Positions 44,542-52,664 of a stretch of 64,000 nt of DNA are shown here, piece after piece. Position 1 is the first letter of the stretch; every line of letters begins with the position of its first letter. The DNA comes from Mucilaginibacter dorajii (GTDB lineage Bacteria > Bacteroidota > Bacteroidia > Sphingobacteriales > Sphingobacteriaceae), in assembly GCF_024808255.1 (NCBI RefSeq), contig NZ_JANTYS010000003.1, positions 248,001 through 312,000 of the forward strand, given 5' to 3'. Below the pieces are notes generated by a model. The model saw nothing but the letters and a program-made list of their open reading frames with translations, had not been told where the DNA came from and searched no databases. The position numbers and the translations under genes were made by a program.

Positions 44542-45450
44542 ATGAGAAGAAATGACGATATTCTTTGGAAAGGAATACTGGAAGATGTTTTTGACGATTT
44601 TTTGCGGTTCCTTAATCCCGACGCTGATGAAGTATTTGACTTTGAGAAAGGTTTTGAATTCCTGGATAAGGAGTTGGAGCAGGTTTTTCCGCCCGAGGAC
44701 GACGCCTACTCACCCAAAGTTATTGATAAGCTGGTTAAAGTATTTACAAAAAGCGGAAAGGAAGAATGGATACTGGTACATGTTGAAGTACAGGGACAGT
44801 ATCAAAAAGATTTTAGCCGCCGGATGTTTACCTACTTTTACAGGATACTGGATAAATATCAAAAGCCAATAGTTGCCTACGCCATATTTACCGAAGAAAG
44901 TACCAAAAACAGGGCCGATCATTTCGCGATAAACTTTATGGGTACAAGTTTACGTTATACATTTAATACCTATAAAATAGCCGGCCAAAACGACGACGAA
45001 TTGCTTGCAAGCGATAATCCGTTTGCATGGGTAGTGCTAACTGCAAAAGCCGCGCTTGCCGGTAAAAAGATCAAAGACAGCCTTGAACGCGATGAGCTTT
45101 TGCTTGGTTTGAAACTGAAATTAGTAAAAGTGTTGTTAACAAGGCAAATACCTAAAGGTAAAATAAGAACACTGATGAACTTTTTGAAGTATTACGTGCG
45201 CTTTGAAAACCGGGATATAAACGCTAAATTTGAACAAGAGGTAGAAATTTTAAAAGAAAGGAGCGCCACTATGGGTATCGAAGAACTTTTATTGGACAGG
45301 GCTAAGCAAGAAGGTAAACTTGAAGGTAAATTGGAAGGTAAACTGGAACAGACTATCGCTATGGCCATCGAACTTAAAAAAGAAGGATTAAGCCTGGAGT
45401 TTATTGCAAAAATCACTCAGCTTTCTGTTGAAGTAATAGAAAAACTATAG
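44542..45450 (+). CDS. Rpn-family recombination-promoting nuclease / PD-(D/E)XK transposase-like protein
   Basis: 302 aa from the ATG at 44542 (MRRNDDILWKGILEDVF, the family start); an ATG at 44494 would add 16 residues. It has the family blocks WKGILEDVFDDFLRF, DKLVKVF...ILVHVEVQGQ (the EVQGQ carries the D-ExK-type active site) and FTYFYRILDKY. The C-terminus has three GKLE units made by a 12-bp tandem repeat (45310-45345). Related proteins promote recombination in E. coli. Alone in the cluster, with no transposon ends seen. Confidence 0.9.
   Translation: MRRNDDILWKGILEDVFDDFLRFLNPDADEVFDFEKGFEFLDKELEQVFPPEDDAYSPKVIDKLVKVFTKSGKEEWILVHVEVQGQYQKDFSRRMFTYFYRILDKYQKPIVAYAIFTEESTKNRADHFAINFMGTSLRYTFNTYKIAGQNDDELLASDNPFAWVVLTAKAALAGKKIKDSLERDELLLGLKLKLVKVLLTRQIPKGKIRTLMNFLKYYVRFENRDINAKFEQEVEILKERSATMGIEELLLDRAKQEGKLEGKLEGKLEQTIAMAIELKKEGLSLEFIAKITQLSVEVIEKL
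45310..45345. repeat. 12-bp tandem repeat, three units, in the Rpn gene
   Basis: GAAGGTAAACTT, GAAGGTAAATTG, GAAGGTAAACTG, coding for repeated E-G-K-L. Units are in frame, so slippage by one unit keeps the reading frame and would change the tail length. Confidence 0.85.
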
Positions 45451-45636
45451 CCTTCGGTTTCGTCGCCGAACGGGATTTATTCGTTTTTTGTGATTTTGAT
45501 ACCTTCTTCTTCAATAATGCCTATAGTAAATCATCCTTACCCTTATTGTAACCCAACTTTTACCATTACCTGACCGTTTTGGCTTGGCATCGCCTTGTAC
45601 TATTCCCTAACTTCACATCAACAAACATCAAACTTT

Positions 45637-46665
45637 ATGAAATACAATTTTTTAGGAAATACCGGCTTGCTGGTTTCCGAGATCTGCTTTGGCACCATGA
45701 CCTTTGGTGGTACCGGCTACTGGGAGGCCATCGGGCAGATCAAGCAAGAGGGCGTAAATGAGCTGATGAAAACCGTTGTCGACTCGGGTATCAACTTCAT
45801 TGATACTGCCAATGTTTACTCTTTCGGCGAATCAGAAACATTATTGGGGCAATCTATAGTTGATCTGGGCCTTAACCGCCAGGAACTGATCATTGCTACC
45901 AAAGTGCGTGGCCGGATGGGGCAGGGGCCAAATGATACGGGGCTGTCACGTTATCATATCTTCAATTCGGTTGATGCCAGTTTAAAGCGTTTACAGCTGG
46001 ATCATATTGACGTGCTGTATGTACATGGTGTAGATCTTAAAACTCCCGTAGAAGAGATTATGCGGTCGTTAAATGACATTGTGCTAAGCGGCAAAGTACG
46101 CTACATAGCCTGCTGTAACTGGCCCGCCTGGATGGTGATGAAAGCCGCAGGCATTGCCGAAAAAAATGGCTGGAATAAATTTGTTGGTCTGCAGTATTTT
46201 TACTCGCTGGCCGGCCGTGATATTGAAAGGGAGTTGTTGCCTGTCGCTGAAGATCAAAACCTGGCCGTAATGCCTTGGAGTCCGTTGGCTGGTGGTTTTA
46301 TATCGGGCAAGTACACCCGTGATAACCAAACATCAGAAGGTTCACGCAGAGATAAATTTGATTTCCCTCCTCTTAATAAAGACAAGGCTTATGATATTGT
46401 AGATGTTATTGCCGAAATAGGCAATCAAAAAGGTGTATCGGCAGCGCAGATCGCTCTGGCCTGGGTACGCCTGCAAAAAGGCATCACCAGTACCATCATT
46501 GGCGCCAAAAATATCGATCAGCTGAATGATAACCTCAAATCTATCGAAGTGGAACTTTCTGCCGATGAACTCCATCGCATTGACGAAGTAAGCGCCCTGC
46601 CACGTGAATACCCTGGCTGGATGGTTGAACGCCAATCGGCAGATAGAGTACCGGGAGAAAAGTAA
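45637..46665 (+). CDS. Aldo/keto reductase
   Basis: 342 aa from the ATG at 45637 (MKYNFLGNTGLLVSEICFGTMTFG); the frame is open to 45595 but without conserved-looking sequence. NADPH-dependent reduction of carbonyls. AKR signatures: NFIDTANVYSFGESE (catalytic Asp and Tyr), LIIATKVRG (Lys), DHIDVLYVHG (His), and the C-terminal IIGAKNIDQLNDN (cofactor binding). It converges on threonine aldolase, with a hairpin repeat between. Confidence 0.93.
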   Translation: MKYNFLGNTGLLVSEICFGTMTFGGTGYWEAIGQIKQEGVNELMKTVVDSGINFIDTANVYSFGESETLLGQSIVDLGLNRQELIIATKVRGRMGQGPNDTGLSRYHIFNSVDASLKRLQLDHIDVLYVHGVDLKTPVEEIMRSLNDIVLSGKVRYIACCNWPAWMVMKAAGIAEKNGWNKFVGLQYFYSLAGRDIERELLPVAEDQNLAVMPWSPLAGGFISGKYTRDNQTSEGSRRDKFDFPPLNKDKAYDIVDVIAEIGNQKGVSAAQIALAWVRLQKGITSTIIGAKNIDQLNDNLKSIEVELSADELHRIDEVSALPREYPGWMVERQSADRVPGEK

Positions 46666-46667
46666 TG

Positions 46668-46773
46668 AGTTTTGAGTAGTGAGTTTTAAGGTGTAATGAG
46701 CGATGAAGTTTTACATGCAACTCATCGCTCATCACAAAGAATTCATTACTCAAAACTCACTACTCAAAACTTT
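46668..46773. repeat. Hairpin repeat spanning the ends of two convergent genes
   Basis: Left arm with GAGTTTTGAGTAGTGAGTTTT (in part) and ATGAGCGATGA, right arm with the complements TCATCGCTCAT and AAAACTCACTACTCAAAAC. The right arm extends into the 3' end of the threonine aldolase gene and codes for its last residues. Confidence 0.75.
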
Positions 46774-47763
46774 AACTACGTATTCCACCTGGTCGGCATG
46801 CACATCTAAATGGGTTACAAAACGGATGCGGTGTTTGGCGGTGTCGCTGGCTTTGATGCCTTTGGCAGCCAGTTTGGCTAATACTATGGCTGCCGGTTCA
46901 ACGGTGTCAAATAACACGATATTGGTTTCTACAGGCATTACATTGGCTACCCAGCTTTGTTTGCCTAACTCTTCGCTTAAAATGCGGGCGTGGGCGTGGT
47001 CTATCTTCAATCTATCCACATGGTGATCTAAAGCATAAATGGCTGCCGCGGCCAGGAAACCGGCCTGGCGCATACCGCCACCCAACACTTTACGAATGCG
47101 GCGCGCATATTTAATGGTTGCCTTATCTGCCAGCAGTACCGAGCCTACCGGCGCACCTAAACCTTTGGACAAACAAACTGAAATGCCGTCAAAATACTGA
47201 CCATAATCCAAGGCTTTATCACCAGTATGGGCAAGGGCGTTAAACACGCGTGCGCCGTCCAAATGCAGCTTTAAGCCTTTAGCCTGGCATAGCTGCGCAA
47301 TAGGCGCTATGTTATCAAGCGTATAGCAGCTGCCGCCACCTTTGTTTACCGTATTTTCCAATACCACCAAACTGGTGTGCGGGTAATGAATGTTTTCGGC
47401 GTTGATCTCGGGCTCTATCATTTCGGGTGTAATAATGCCGCGGTAGCCATCTAATAATCGCGTTGATACGCCGGAGTTGAATGCTATGCCGCCGCCTTCA
47501 TAGCGGTACACATGGGCGGTTTGGTCGGCGATAAGCTCATCTAAAGGCTGGGTAAAACATTTAATGGCTATCTGGTTGGTCATGGTGCCCGACGGGCAGA
47601 ACAAACCGGCTTCCATGCCAAACATGGCGGCTGCCTTTTGCTCAAGTGTGTTTATGGTTTCGTCTTCGCCAAACACATCATCGCCAACTTTGGCGCTCCA
47701 CATGGCTTCCAGCATGCCGGGGGTAGGTTTAGTAACAGTATCGCTGCGTAAATCAACAGTCAT
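46750..47763 (-). CDS. ltaE: Low-specificity L-threonine aldolase
   Basis: 337 aa. PLP enzyme that splits L-threonine or allo-threonine to glycine and acetaldehyde. Family blocks: VDLRSDTVTKPTPGML at the start, FCPSGTMTNQIAIK, LHLDGARVFNALAH, and PLP Lys in CLSKGLGAPVGSVL. The last residues VVKVLSSEF are encoded within the arm of a hairpin repeat (46716-46773), so the true C-terminus may have been shorter in the ancestor. Divergent from the secreted-protein gene at 47807. Confidence 0.93.
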   Translation of the reverse strand: MTVDLRSDTVTKPTPGMLEAMWSAKVGDDVFGEDETINTLEQKAAAMFGMEAGLFCPSGTMTNQIAIKCFTQPLDELIADQTAHVYRYEGGGIAFNSGVSTRLLDGYRGIITPEMIEPEINAENIHYPHTSLVVLENTVNKGGGSCYTLDNIAPIAQLCQAKGLKLHLDGARVFNALAHTGDKALDYGQYFDGISVCLSKGLGAPVGSVLLADKATIKYARRIRKVLGGGMRQAGFLAAAAIYALDHHVDRLKIDHAHARILSEELGKQSWVANVMPVETNIVLFDTVEPAAIVLAKLAAKGIKASDTAKHRIRFVTHLDVHADQVEYVVKVLSSEF

Positions 47764-47778
47764 TTTAAAAAATTAAAT

Positions 47779-47786
47779 TATTTTTG
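47779..47786 (+). promoter_or_regulatory. Candidate -7 element TATTTTTG for the secreted protein at 47807
   Basis: Exact TAnnTTTG, 20 bases before the ATG. Confidence 0.4.
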
Positions 47787-47806
47787 AAATTCAAATATCA
47801 ACATCT

Positions 47807-48367
47807 ATGCGTTCGTTTTTATTTTTATTCTGTATTTTAAGTGTTACTGTAATTACAAAAGCGCAGCAGGTAGATAAATTTAAAGCGGGTGCTTACGCCG
47901 ATAGCCTTGGTAATCGGCATCCCGGTTTTATAAAACTTAAAATACCCCAGGGCGGCATTTTTAATATTGGCCATACTTATATTACCTACAAGGAAACGGC
48001 TACTGCTTTTGAGCATGATATTAACATCGGTGCAATAAAAAACTTTACCATGGGTGTTGATAGTTTTGTGGTGAGCCGTAACAATAATGTCAGTAAGGTG
48101 CCCATATTAGAGGTTTTGCTTAATACGCCGGTGAAAATTTATCATTCGGCGTTTTATGATCGTGGTAACATCCTGCTGCATACCAGCGATGGAATTTACC
48201 TGTTTGGCCCCGATCCTGATAACCTGGGTTTAATTACCCGGAAAAATTTCAAAGAGGTTTTGAGCCACATTATGGAGGCTAAACCAAATGCGGTAGCCAA
48301 TATTCAAAATGGTACATTTACCTATTTTTATATGGATGACCTTATAAAGTACTATAAAGTACGATAA
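47807..48367 (+). CDS. Secreted hypothetical protein, paralogue 1
   Basis: 186 aa, signal peptide ending ITKAQQ (about 1-20). The mature protein is mostly beta, with no named family seen. Blocks GAYADSLGNRHPGFIKL and GVDSFVVSRN are shared in pattern with the next gene (GNFTDVKGNRTVGMVRV and GKDSFVVAH), so these are paralogues. Possibly a surface or periplasmic stress-type protein; function unknown. Confidence 0.75.
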   Translation: MRSFLFLFCILSVTVITKAQQVDKFKAGAYADSLGNRHPGFIKLKIPQGGIFNIGHTYITYKETATAFEHDINIGAIKNFTMGVDSFVVSRNNNVSKVPILEVLLNTPVKIYHSAFYDRGNILLHTSDGIYLFGPDPDNLGLITRKNFKEVLSHIMEAKPNAVANIQNGTFTYFYMDDLIKYYKVR

Positions 48368-48401
48368 TAAAGTTACACAATGTTAATAGGCGCACACACA
48401 T

Positions 48402-48409
48402 TAAATTTG
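48402..48409 (+). promoter_or_regulatory. Candidate -7 element TAAATTTG for the secreted protein at 48442
   Basis: Exact TAnnTTTG, 32 bases before the ATG. Confidence 0.4.
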
Positions 48410-48441
48410 TAAAAACTGCGTTCATTCTATTTTAATTAGTT

Positions 48442-49164
48442 ATGCGTTTAAATTTAATTATACTGTTTTTTATACTGGCTTGTGGCCCGGTGTGGGCCCA
48501 AAAATGGCAGCCCGGTAATTTTACCGATGTTAAAGGCAATCGAACGGTTGGGATGGTGCGGGTAAACCCCGGCGGCAAAGGCCCCATTAAAGACGAAGGT
48601 TTTATTGAATTCAGAGACGACCCTAAAGCAAATCCCTACAAACTTAGTGCAAGCGACCTGCGCAGCTTTGTGGTTGGGAAGGATAGTTTTGTAGTTGCCC
48701 ATGCCCCGCAAAATGAATCATGGAACAAAGAGGAAACCGACTTTGTACAAGTGGTGTTAGACGCCCCTTTAAAGCTTTACATGGCTAAAGGCGGTACAGG
48801 CAGTGGTGGCAGCAGTGTACATTTTTCACCCGGTGTATCGGCCGGTTATGGTAGCGGCGGCTACGGCGGCGGACTGGGCGGTGGCGTAGGTATTTCCCTT
48901 GGAGGGGGAGGCGGTGGCGGCGGCGGAAAAAGCGGCAAAACCGTATATTATTATGGTGAAAGCACCGCCGAAATGAAACGCCTTACCGACGAGAACTTTG
49001 AAGATATAATGATAGAGATCATGGGAGATGAGGAGCAGGTGGTTGACAACATCAAAGAACATAAATTTAACCTGCGTAGTATGGATAAGCTGCTTGATTA
49101 CTATAACAAAATGGCGGCATCACACGGTGCAGCCCCCCAGCCCCCTAAAGGGGGAGCTTTTTGA
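48442..49164 (+). CDS. Secreted Gly-rich hypothetical protein, paralogue 2
   Basis: 240 aa, signal peptide ending GPVWAQ. The first half (about 20-115) is the paralogue of the protein at 47807; a Gly/Ser-rich insert (about 117-173) follows, with a GGGGGGGG run, then a conserved-looking helix. The last nine residues PQPPKGGAF are coded by a CCCCC-TAAA-GGGGG terminator hairpin (49141-49155 with T-run), so the stop codon lies inside the terminator. Confidence 0.75.
   Translation: MRLNLIILFFILACGPVWAQKWQPGNFTDVKGNRTVGMVRVNPGGKGPIKDEGFIEFRDDPKANPYKLSASDLRSFVVGKDSFVVAHAPQNESWNKEETDFVQVVLDAPLKLYMAKGGTGSGGSSVHFSPGVSAGYGSGGYGGGLGGGVGISLGGGGGGGGGKSGKTVYYYGESTAEMKRLTDENFEDIMIEIMGDEEQVVDNIKEHKFNLRSMDKLLDYYNKMAASHGAAPQPPKGGAF
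49141..49162 (+). terminator. Terminator hairpin read through as the protein tail
   Basis: CCCCC-TAAA-GGGGG followed by AGCTTTTT. It is within the coding sequence of the gene that ends at 49164. Confidence 0.65.
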
Positions 49165-49628
49165 TTGGCATGATGGTGCTTGTTAAAAGTTAATTTGGTA
49201 TATTTGTATATATAACAAACAGCCCTGATATCTGTAACAAGATATCAGGGCTGTTTTGATAATAAGGGTAAGCGGAATAACAAAGTTGTTTTTATTATAT
49301 AATTGATACCTAATTTGTTATCACTTTTTAAAGCCTGAAAAAGGCCTGAGCTTGGGATCTCGAAAGTATTAGTTTGGTAATCGGCAAGGTATTCAAAAGA
49401 TAATGGAAAGGTGCAGAAAGGTTGTAGTTTGGATTCAAAATATAACTTTAAAAAGTATTGGGAAACGGACACCGTTTCTTAAAATGAATAGATGTTAATT
49501 TCTTGTTAAGAATGCATATAAATTCCATAGATATTATCATATTTAAAATAAATCGGCAATAATTTTATTAAATCGTTTAAAAAACTATCTTAGGGCTTGC
49601 ATAATTGTAAAACACAAAAACAAGCCTA
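49165..49628. other. Gene-free A/T-rich region with a terminator
   Basis: No gene is supported. It contains the hairpin at 49218-49256 and about 370 bases of A/T-rich sequence before the TTG-started amine oxidase gene. A reverse frame of 75 codons (49245-49472) starts with GTG and has no recognisable content, so I leave it out. Confidence 0.5.
49218..49256 (+). terminator. Strong terminator hairpin
   Basis: AACAGCCCTGATATCT, six-base loop, AGATATCAGGGCTGTT, then TTG; 16-bp arms. Symmetric enough to act on both strands. Confidence 0.85.
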
Positions 49629-51212
49629 TTGAAAACCATTACCCGCAGAGATTTTTTAGGAAAAGGTGCCATGCTTGCCGGTGGTGCCTATCCCGCAATG
49701 ATGGCTTTGGGCCTGTTAAAACCGGCCCCTGCTCACGCCTTTAACCTGGAGGGAAGCGGCAAGGGAAAACACATCATTATTTTGGGCGGTGGCCTAGCCG
49801 GTATGACCAGCGCTTATGAGCTAACCAAATTAGGCTACCAATGTACTATCCTGGAAGCCCGCCAAAGGGCAGGCGGCCGTTGCTGGAGCATCCGTAATGG
49901 AAGCACCAACCAGGAAACTGATAAACCTACAGCCACGGCCAAATTTGATGAAGGGCAGTACTTTAACGCTGGTCCGTCGCGCATACCGCATCACCATGAG
50001 CTTACCCTGCATTATTGCAAGGAGTTGGGCGTACCATTACAAGTATATAATAATGTGAATGAGGGTGCTTATTACTTTGCCGAGGGCAAGGGGGCACTCT
50101 CCAACAAAAAGATCCGTGTACGTGAAGTTCATAACGATATCCGGGGCTATATGACCGAAATGCTTGCCAAAAGCATTGATCATGGCAGCCTGGATAGCAG
50201 CCTTACCAAAGAGGACGGCCAAAAAATCATCGAATACCTGCAGGCCGAAGGCGGTTTGGATATTGATAAGTTATACAAAGCATCTGCAAGGCGTGGTTAT
50301 ACCGAATCGCCTGGAGCAGGGGATAAGCCGGGCAAAATTGCCGATCCGCATAAACTGGCCGATCTGATCCACTCCGGCCTGATGGATCCTGATTTTTACA
50401 ATGTTGCAGAATATACCTACGAACTGCAGATGACCATGTTCCAGGCTGTAGGCGGTATGGATCAGATTGCCAAAGCACTTGAAAAAAAGGTAGCCCCTAT
50501 GTTAAAAATGGGTGCCGAAGTTACTGCCATCAACAACCTAACCGAAGGTGTACAGATAAAATATAAAGATGCACTTGGCGAGCATGTACTTATCGGCGAT
50601 ATGTGTATTTGCACTTTGCCATTGCCGGTACTAAGTAACATCAGCAATAACTTTTCGAGTGATGTTAGTCGCGCAATTGATTATATCGAATACATTAAAA
50701 CCGGTAAAATAGGTTTACAGTTTAAGCGAAGGTTTTGGGAAGAGGATGAGCATCTGTATGGCGGCATCACCCACACTAACAACGATTTAACACAAATTTT
50801 TTACCCATCCTATGATTATTTAGGAAAAAAGGGTATCTTAATAGGGTATTACAATTTCAACGAAAAAGCGCAAAAAATTGGCGCTTTAAACTACGCCGAA
50901 AGAGAGAAGTTCGCGCTTGAAAAAGGCCGGTTGATCCACCCGCAATATAACAAGGAATTTGAAAGCTCGTTTTCGGTAAGCTGGCATAAAACAAAATATA
51001 ATTTAGGCGGATGGGCGGTTTACAATACCGATACACGTAAAACGCAATACCCCGCGCTATTAAAGCCAGATAAGCAGGTATACTTTGCCGGCGAACACCT
51101 AACCTACTTAAACGCCTGGATGGCAGGAGCATTTGAATCGGCGCGGAGCACCGTAGCCGCGCTGCATGCCCGGGTAACAGATGGAAGGGCGAGTTACCCG
51201 ACTGTGAAATAG
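49629..51212 (+). CDS. Tat-exported FAD-dependent amine oxidase
   Basis: 527 aa. It starts with TTG at 49629: the in-frame stop at 49608 leaves no ATG before the twin-arginine motif TRRDFLGKG. After the Tat signal comes the FAD-binding GGGLAGMTSAYEL (about 54-66) and ILEARQRAGGRCW, a substrate-binding middle, and a C-terminal FAGEHLTYLNAWMAGAFESA block typical of monoamine / L-amino-acid oxidases. It should oxidise an amine or amino acid in the periplasm, giving imine and reduced FAD. The next gene encodes a second Tat-exported amino-acid enzyme. Confidence 0.9.
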   Translation: MKTITRRDFLGKGAMLAGGAYPAMMALGLLKPAPAHAFNLEGSGKGKHIIILGGGLAGMTSAYELTKLGYQCTILEARQRAGGRCWSIRNGSTNQETDKPTATAKFDEGQYFNAGPSRIPHHHELTLHYCKELGVPLQVYNNVNEGAYYFAEGKGALSNKKIRVREVHNDIRGYMTEMLAKSIDHGSLDSSLTKEDGQKIIEYLQAEGGLDIDKLYKASARRGYTESPGAGDKPGKIADPHKLADLIHSGLMDPDFYNVAEYTYELQMTMFQAVGGMDQIAKALEKKVAPMLKMGAEVTAINNLTEGVQIKYKDALGEHVLIGDMCICTLPLPVLSNISNNFSSDVSRAIDYIEYIKTGKIGLQFKRRFWEEDEHLYGGITHTNNDLTQIFYPSYDYLGKKGILIGYYNFNEKAQKIGALNYAEREKFALEKGRLIHPQYNKEFESSFSVSWHKTKYNLGGWAVYNTDTRKTQYPALLKPDKQVYFAGEHLTYLNAWMAGAFESARSTVAALHARVTDGRASYPTVK

Positions 51213-51221
51213 AAGGGGAAA

Positions 51222-51372
51222 AGAGTCAAGAACCAAGAGTTAAGAATTAAGACGGCTGCAGGAAAAGGTTTTTGGAACGGAATTAAGTATTGAACTTTTT
51301 TAAACTATATCAACAGAATTGTAACGAATACGAATTATTTGTCTTGGCTCTTGATTCTTGACTCTTAATTCT
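51222..51372. repeat. Inverted repeat between the two Tat-enzyme genes
   Basis: Left arm 51222-51252 and right arm 51341-51372 are built of AAGARTYAAGA-type units in opposite orientation (left AGAGTCAAGAACCAAGAG, right CTCTTGATTCTTGACTCT). No T-run. The right arm ends 15 bases before the aminotransferase start. Confidence 0.6.
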
Positions 51373-51387
51373 AAACAAAAAACCACC

Positions 51388-52557
51388 ATGGCAAACTCAC
51401 TTAACCGCAGAAACTGGATTAAATCCAGCGCATTTATGGCCGGGGGACTGGCCTTCTTTTCGGGAACCATCAGCAAGCTGGCCGCAATGCCCGTTGCTAA
51501 AAAGCTGGCCCCGCTGGCTAAACGCTTTACCGATCTGGATGCTATTGCAGGTGCTCCGCCGGTATTAAAAGCACGTTTGCTGGCTAATGAAAACCCTTTT
51601 GGTCCGTCGCCTGCGGCAAAAAAAGCAATCCAGGAAGCTATCGATCTGGGTTATCAATATCCTATGCAGAGTATGGGCATGCTTTATGATAAAATTGCTG
51701 CTTACGAGGGAATATCATCAGGTAACATCCTTATGGAATCCGGCTCGTCGCCATTGCTGCTTGCCGCTGCTATGTATTACAGTAAAGGCGGAAAAAGTAT
51801 TATTACCGGCGATCCATCGTATGACGATTTGCCGTCGCACGCCGAGCGATTAGAAGGCAAATGGATAAAAGTACCATTGACCACCGATTACAAGCTCGAT
51901 CTGGACGCCATGGAGGCAAAAATAGATGCCAACACAGGCTTGGTTTATATCTGTAACCCTAATAACCCGACTGCCACCGTATTGGATACCGCCAAACTGA
52001 AAGCGTTTTGTGAACGTGTATCCAAAAAAGTAACCGTATTTGTTGATGAGGCTTACATCGATTACCTGCCCGATCCTAAAGGCAGCAGTATGATAGATAC
52101 CATGAAAGCCGGCAATAACATCATTGTAGCCCGTACATTTAGTAAGTTATATGGTTTTGCAGGTCTGCGTTGTGGTTACGTTGTTGCCCAGCCAGAAACT
52201 ATTAAAGCTTTATCAAATTATACAACAGGTTTCTCTTTATCTGCCACAACAATCGCAGGTGCCCTTGTTGCTTACCGCGAAGAGGCATTTTTAAAAGAAG
52301 CTTTAGAAAAAACATTAGCATCAAAAGAGTATTTATACTCGGTACTGAAAAAAGAAGGCTACGAATATATCCCATCGTCAGCAAACTTTGTGATGTTCCC
52401 GCTAAAAATGGATAGCAAGAAATTTGTAAGCGAAATGATGAAACGCGGCGTGGGCGTACGCAGCTGGCAGTTTAACGGCAAAGAATGGTGCCGTGTAAGT
52501 ATCGGCCGTATGGATGAAATGGAGGCATTTGCAGATGCGTTTAAGCAACTATCTTAA
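51388..52557 (+). CDS. Tat-exported PLP aminotransferase (histidinol-phosphate aminotransferase-like)
   Basis: 389 aa from the ATG at 51388 (MANSLNRRNWIKSSAF); the frame opens at 51358 with TTG but lacks a sensible sequence. It has a twin-arginine motif NRRNWIKSS and hydrophobic stretch, then the class-I/II aminotransferase fold: LLANENPFGPSP (N-terminal HisC-like block), YICNPNNPTATV, VDEAYIDYLP and PLP Lys in FSKLYGFAGLRCGY. The fold is that of HisC-type enzymes, but the export signal makes a role in histidine synthesis unlikely. Paired with the exported amine oxidase upstream. Confidence 0.9.
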   Translation: MANSLNRRNWIKSSAFMAGGLAFFSGTISKLAAMPVAKKLAPLAKRFTDLDAIAGAPPVLKARLLANENPFGPSPAAKKAIQEAIDLGYQYPMQSMGMLYDKIAAYEGISSGNILMESGSSPLLLAAAMYYSKGGKSIITGDPSYDDLPSHAERLEGKWIKVPLTTDYKLDLDAMEAKIDANTGLVYICNPNNPTATVLDTAKLKAFCERVSKKVTVFVDEAYIDYLPDPKGSSMIDTMKAGNNIIVARTFSKLYGFAGLRCGYVVAQPETIKALSNYTTGFSLSATTIAGALVAYREEAFLKEALEKTLASKEYLYSVLKKEGYEYIPSSANFVMFPLKMDSKKFVSEMMKRGVGVRSWQFNGKEWCRVSIGRMDEMEAFADAFKQLS

Positions 52558-52568
52558 GCCCCACCCAA

Positions 52569-52593
52569 CCCTCCCCTAAAGGGGAGGGCTTTT
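52569..52593 (+). terminator. Terminator after the aminotransferase
   Basis: CCCTCCCC-TAAA-GGGGAGGG followed by CTTTT. It is the same palindrome type as the empty site of the MITE copy at 53691. Confidence 0.75.
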
Positions 52594-52621
52594 AAAATTA
52601 ATAATAATTATACAACTAACA

Positions 52622-52664
52622 AATCAAAGTCTCACCCTTCAGGGGGAGATTTAGAGGGGGCTTT
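52622..52664. repeat. Leader repeat abutting the Hint-gene start codon
   Basis: AAATCAAAGTCTCACCCTTC followed by AGGGGGAGA...GAGGGGGCTTT and then ATG. A similar leader (about AAATCAAAAAGTTTCCCCTTC...GGGGGCCTC then ATG) lies at 53962-54002 in front of the SDR gene. Confidence 0.6.

Noticed and set aside
44542..45450. A complete insertion sequence around the Rpn-type gene
   Set aside because: No terminal inverted repeats or target duplication could be found near the gene.
49245..49472. Reverse reading frame of 75 codons in a gene-free region
   Set aside because: GTG start, no motif, and its end runs into the terminator hairpin at 49218-49256.
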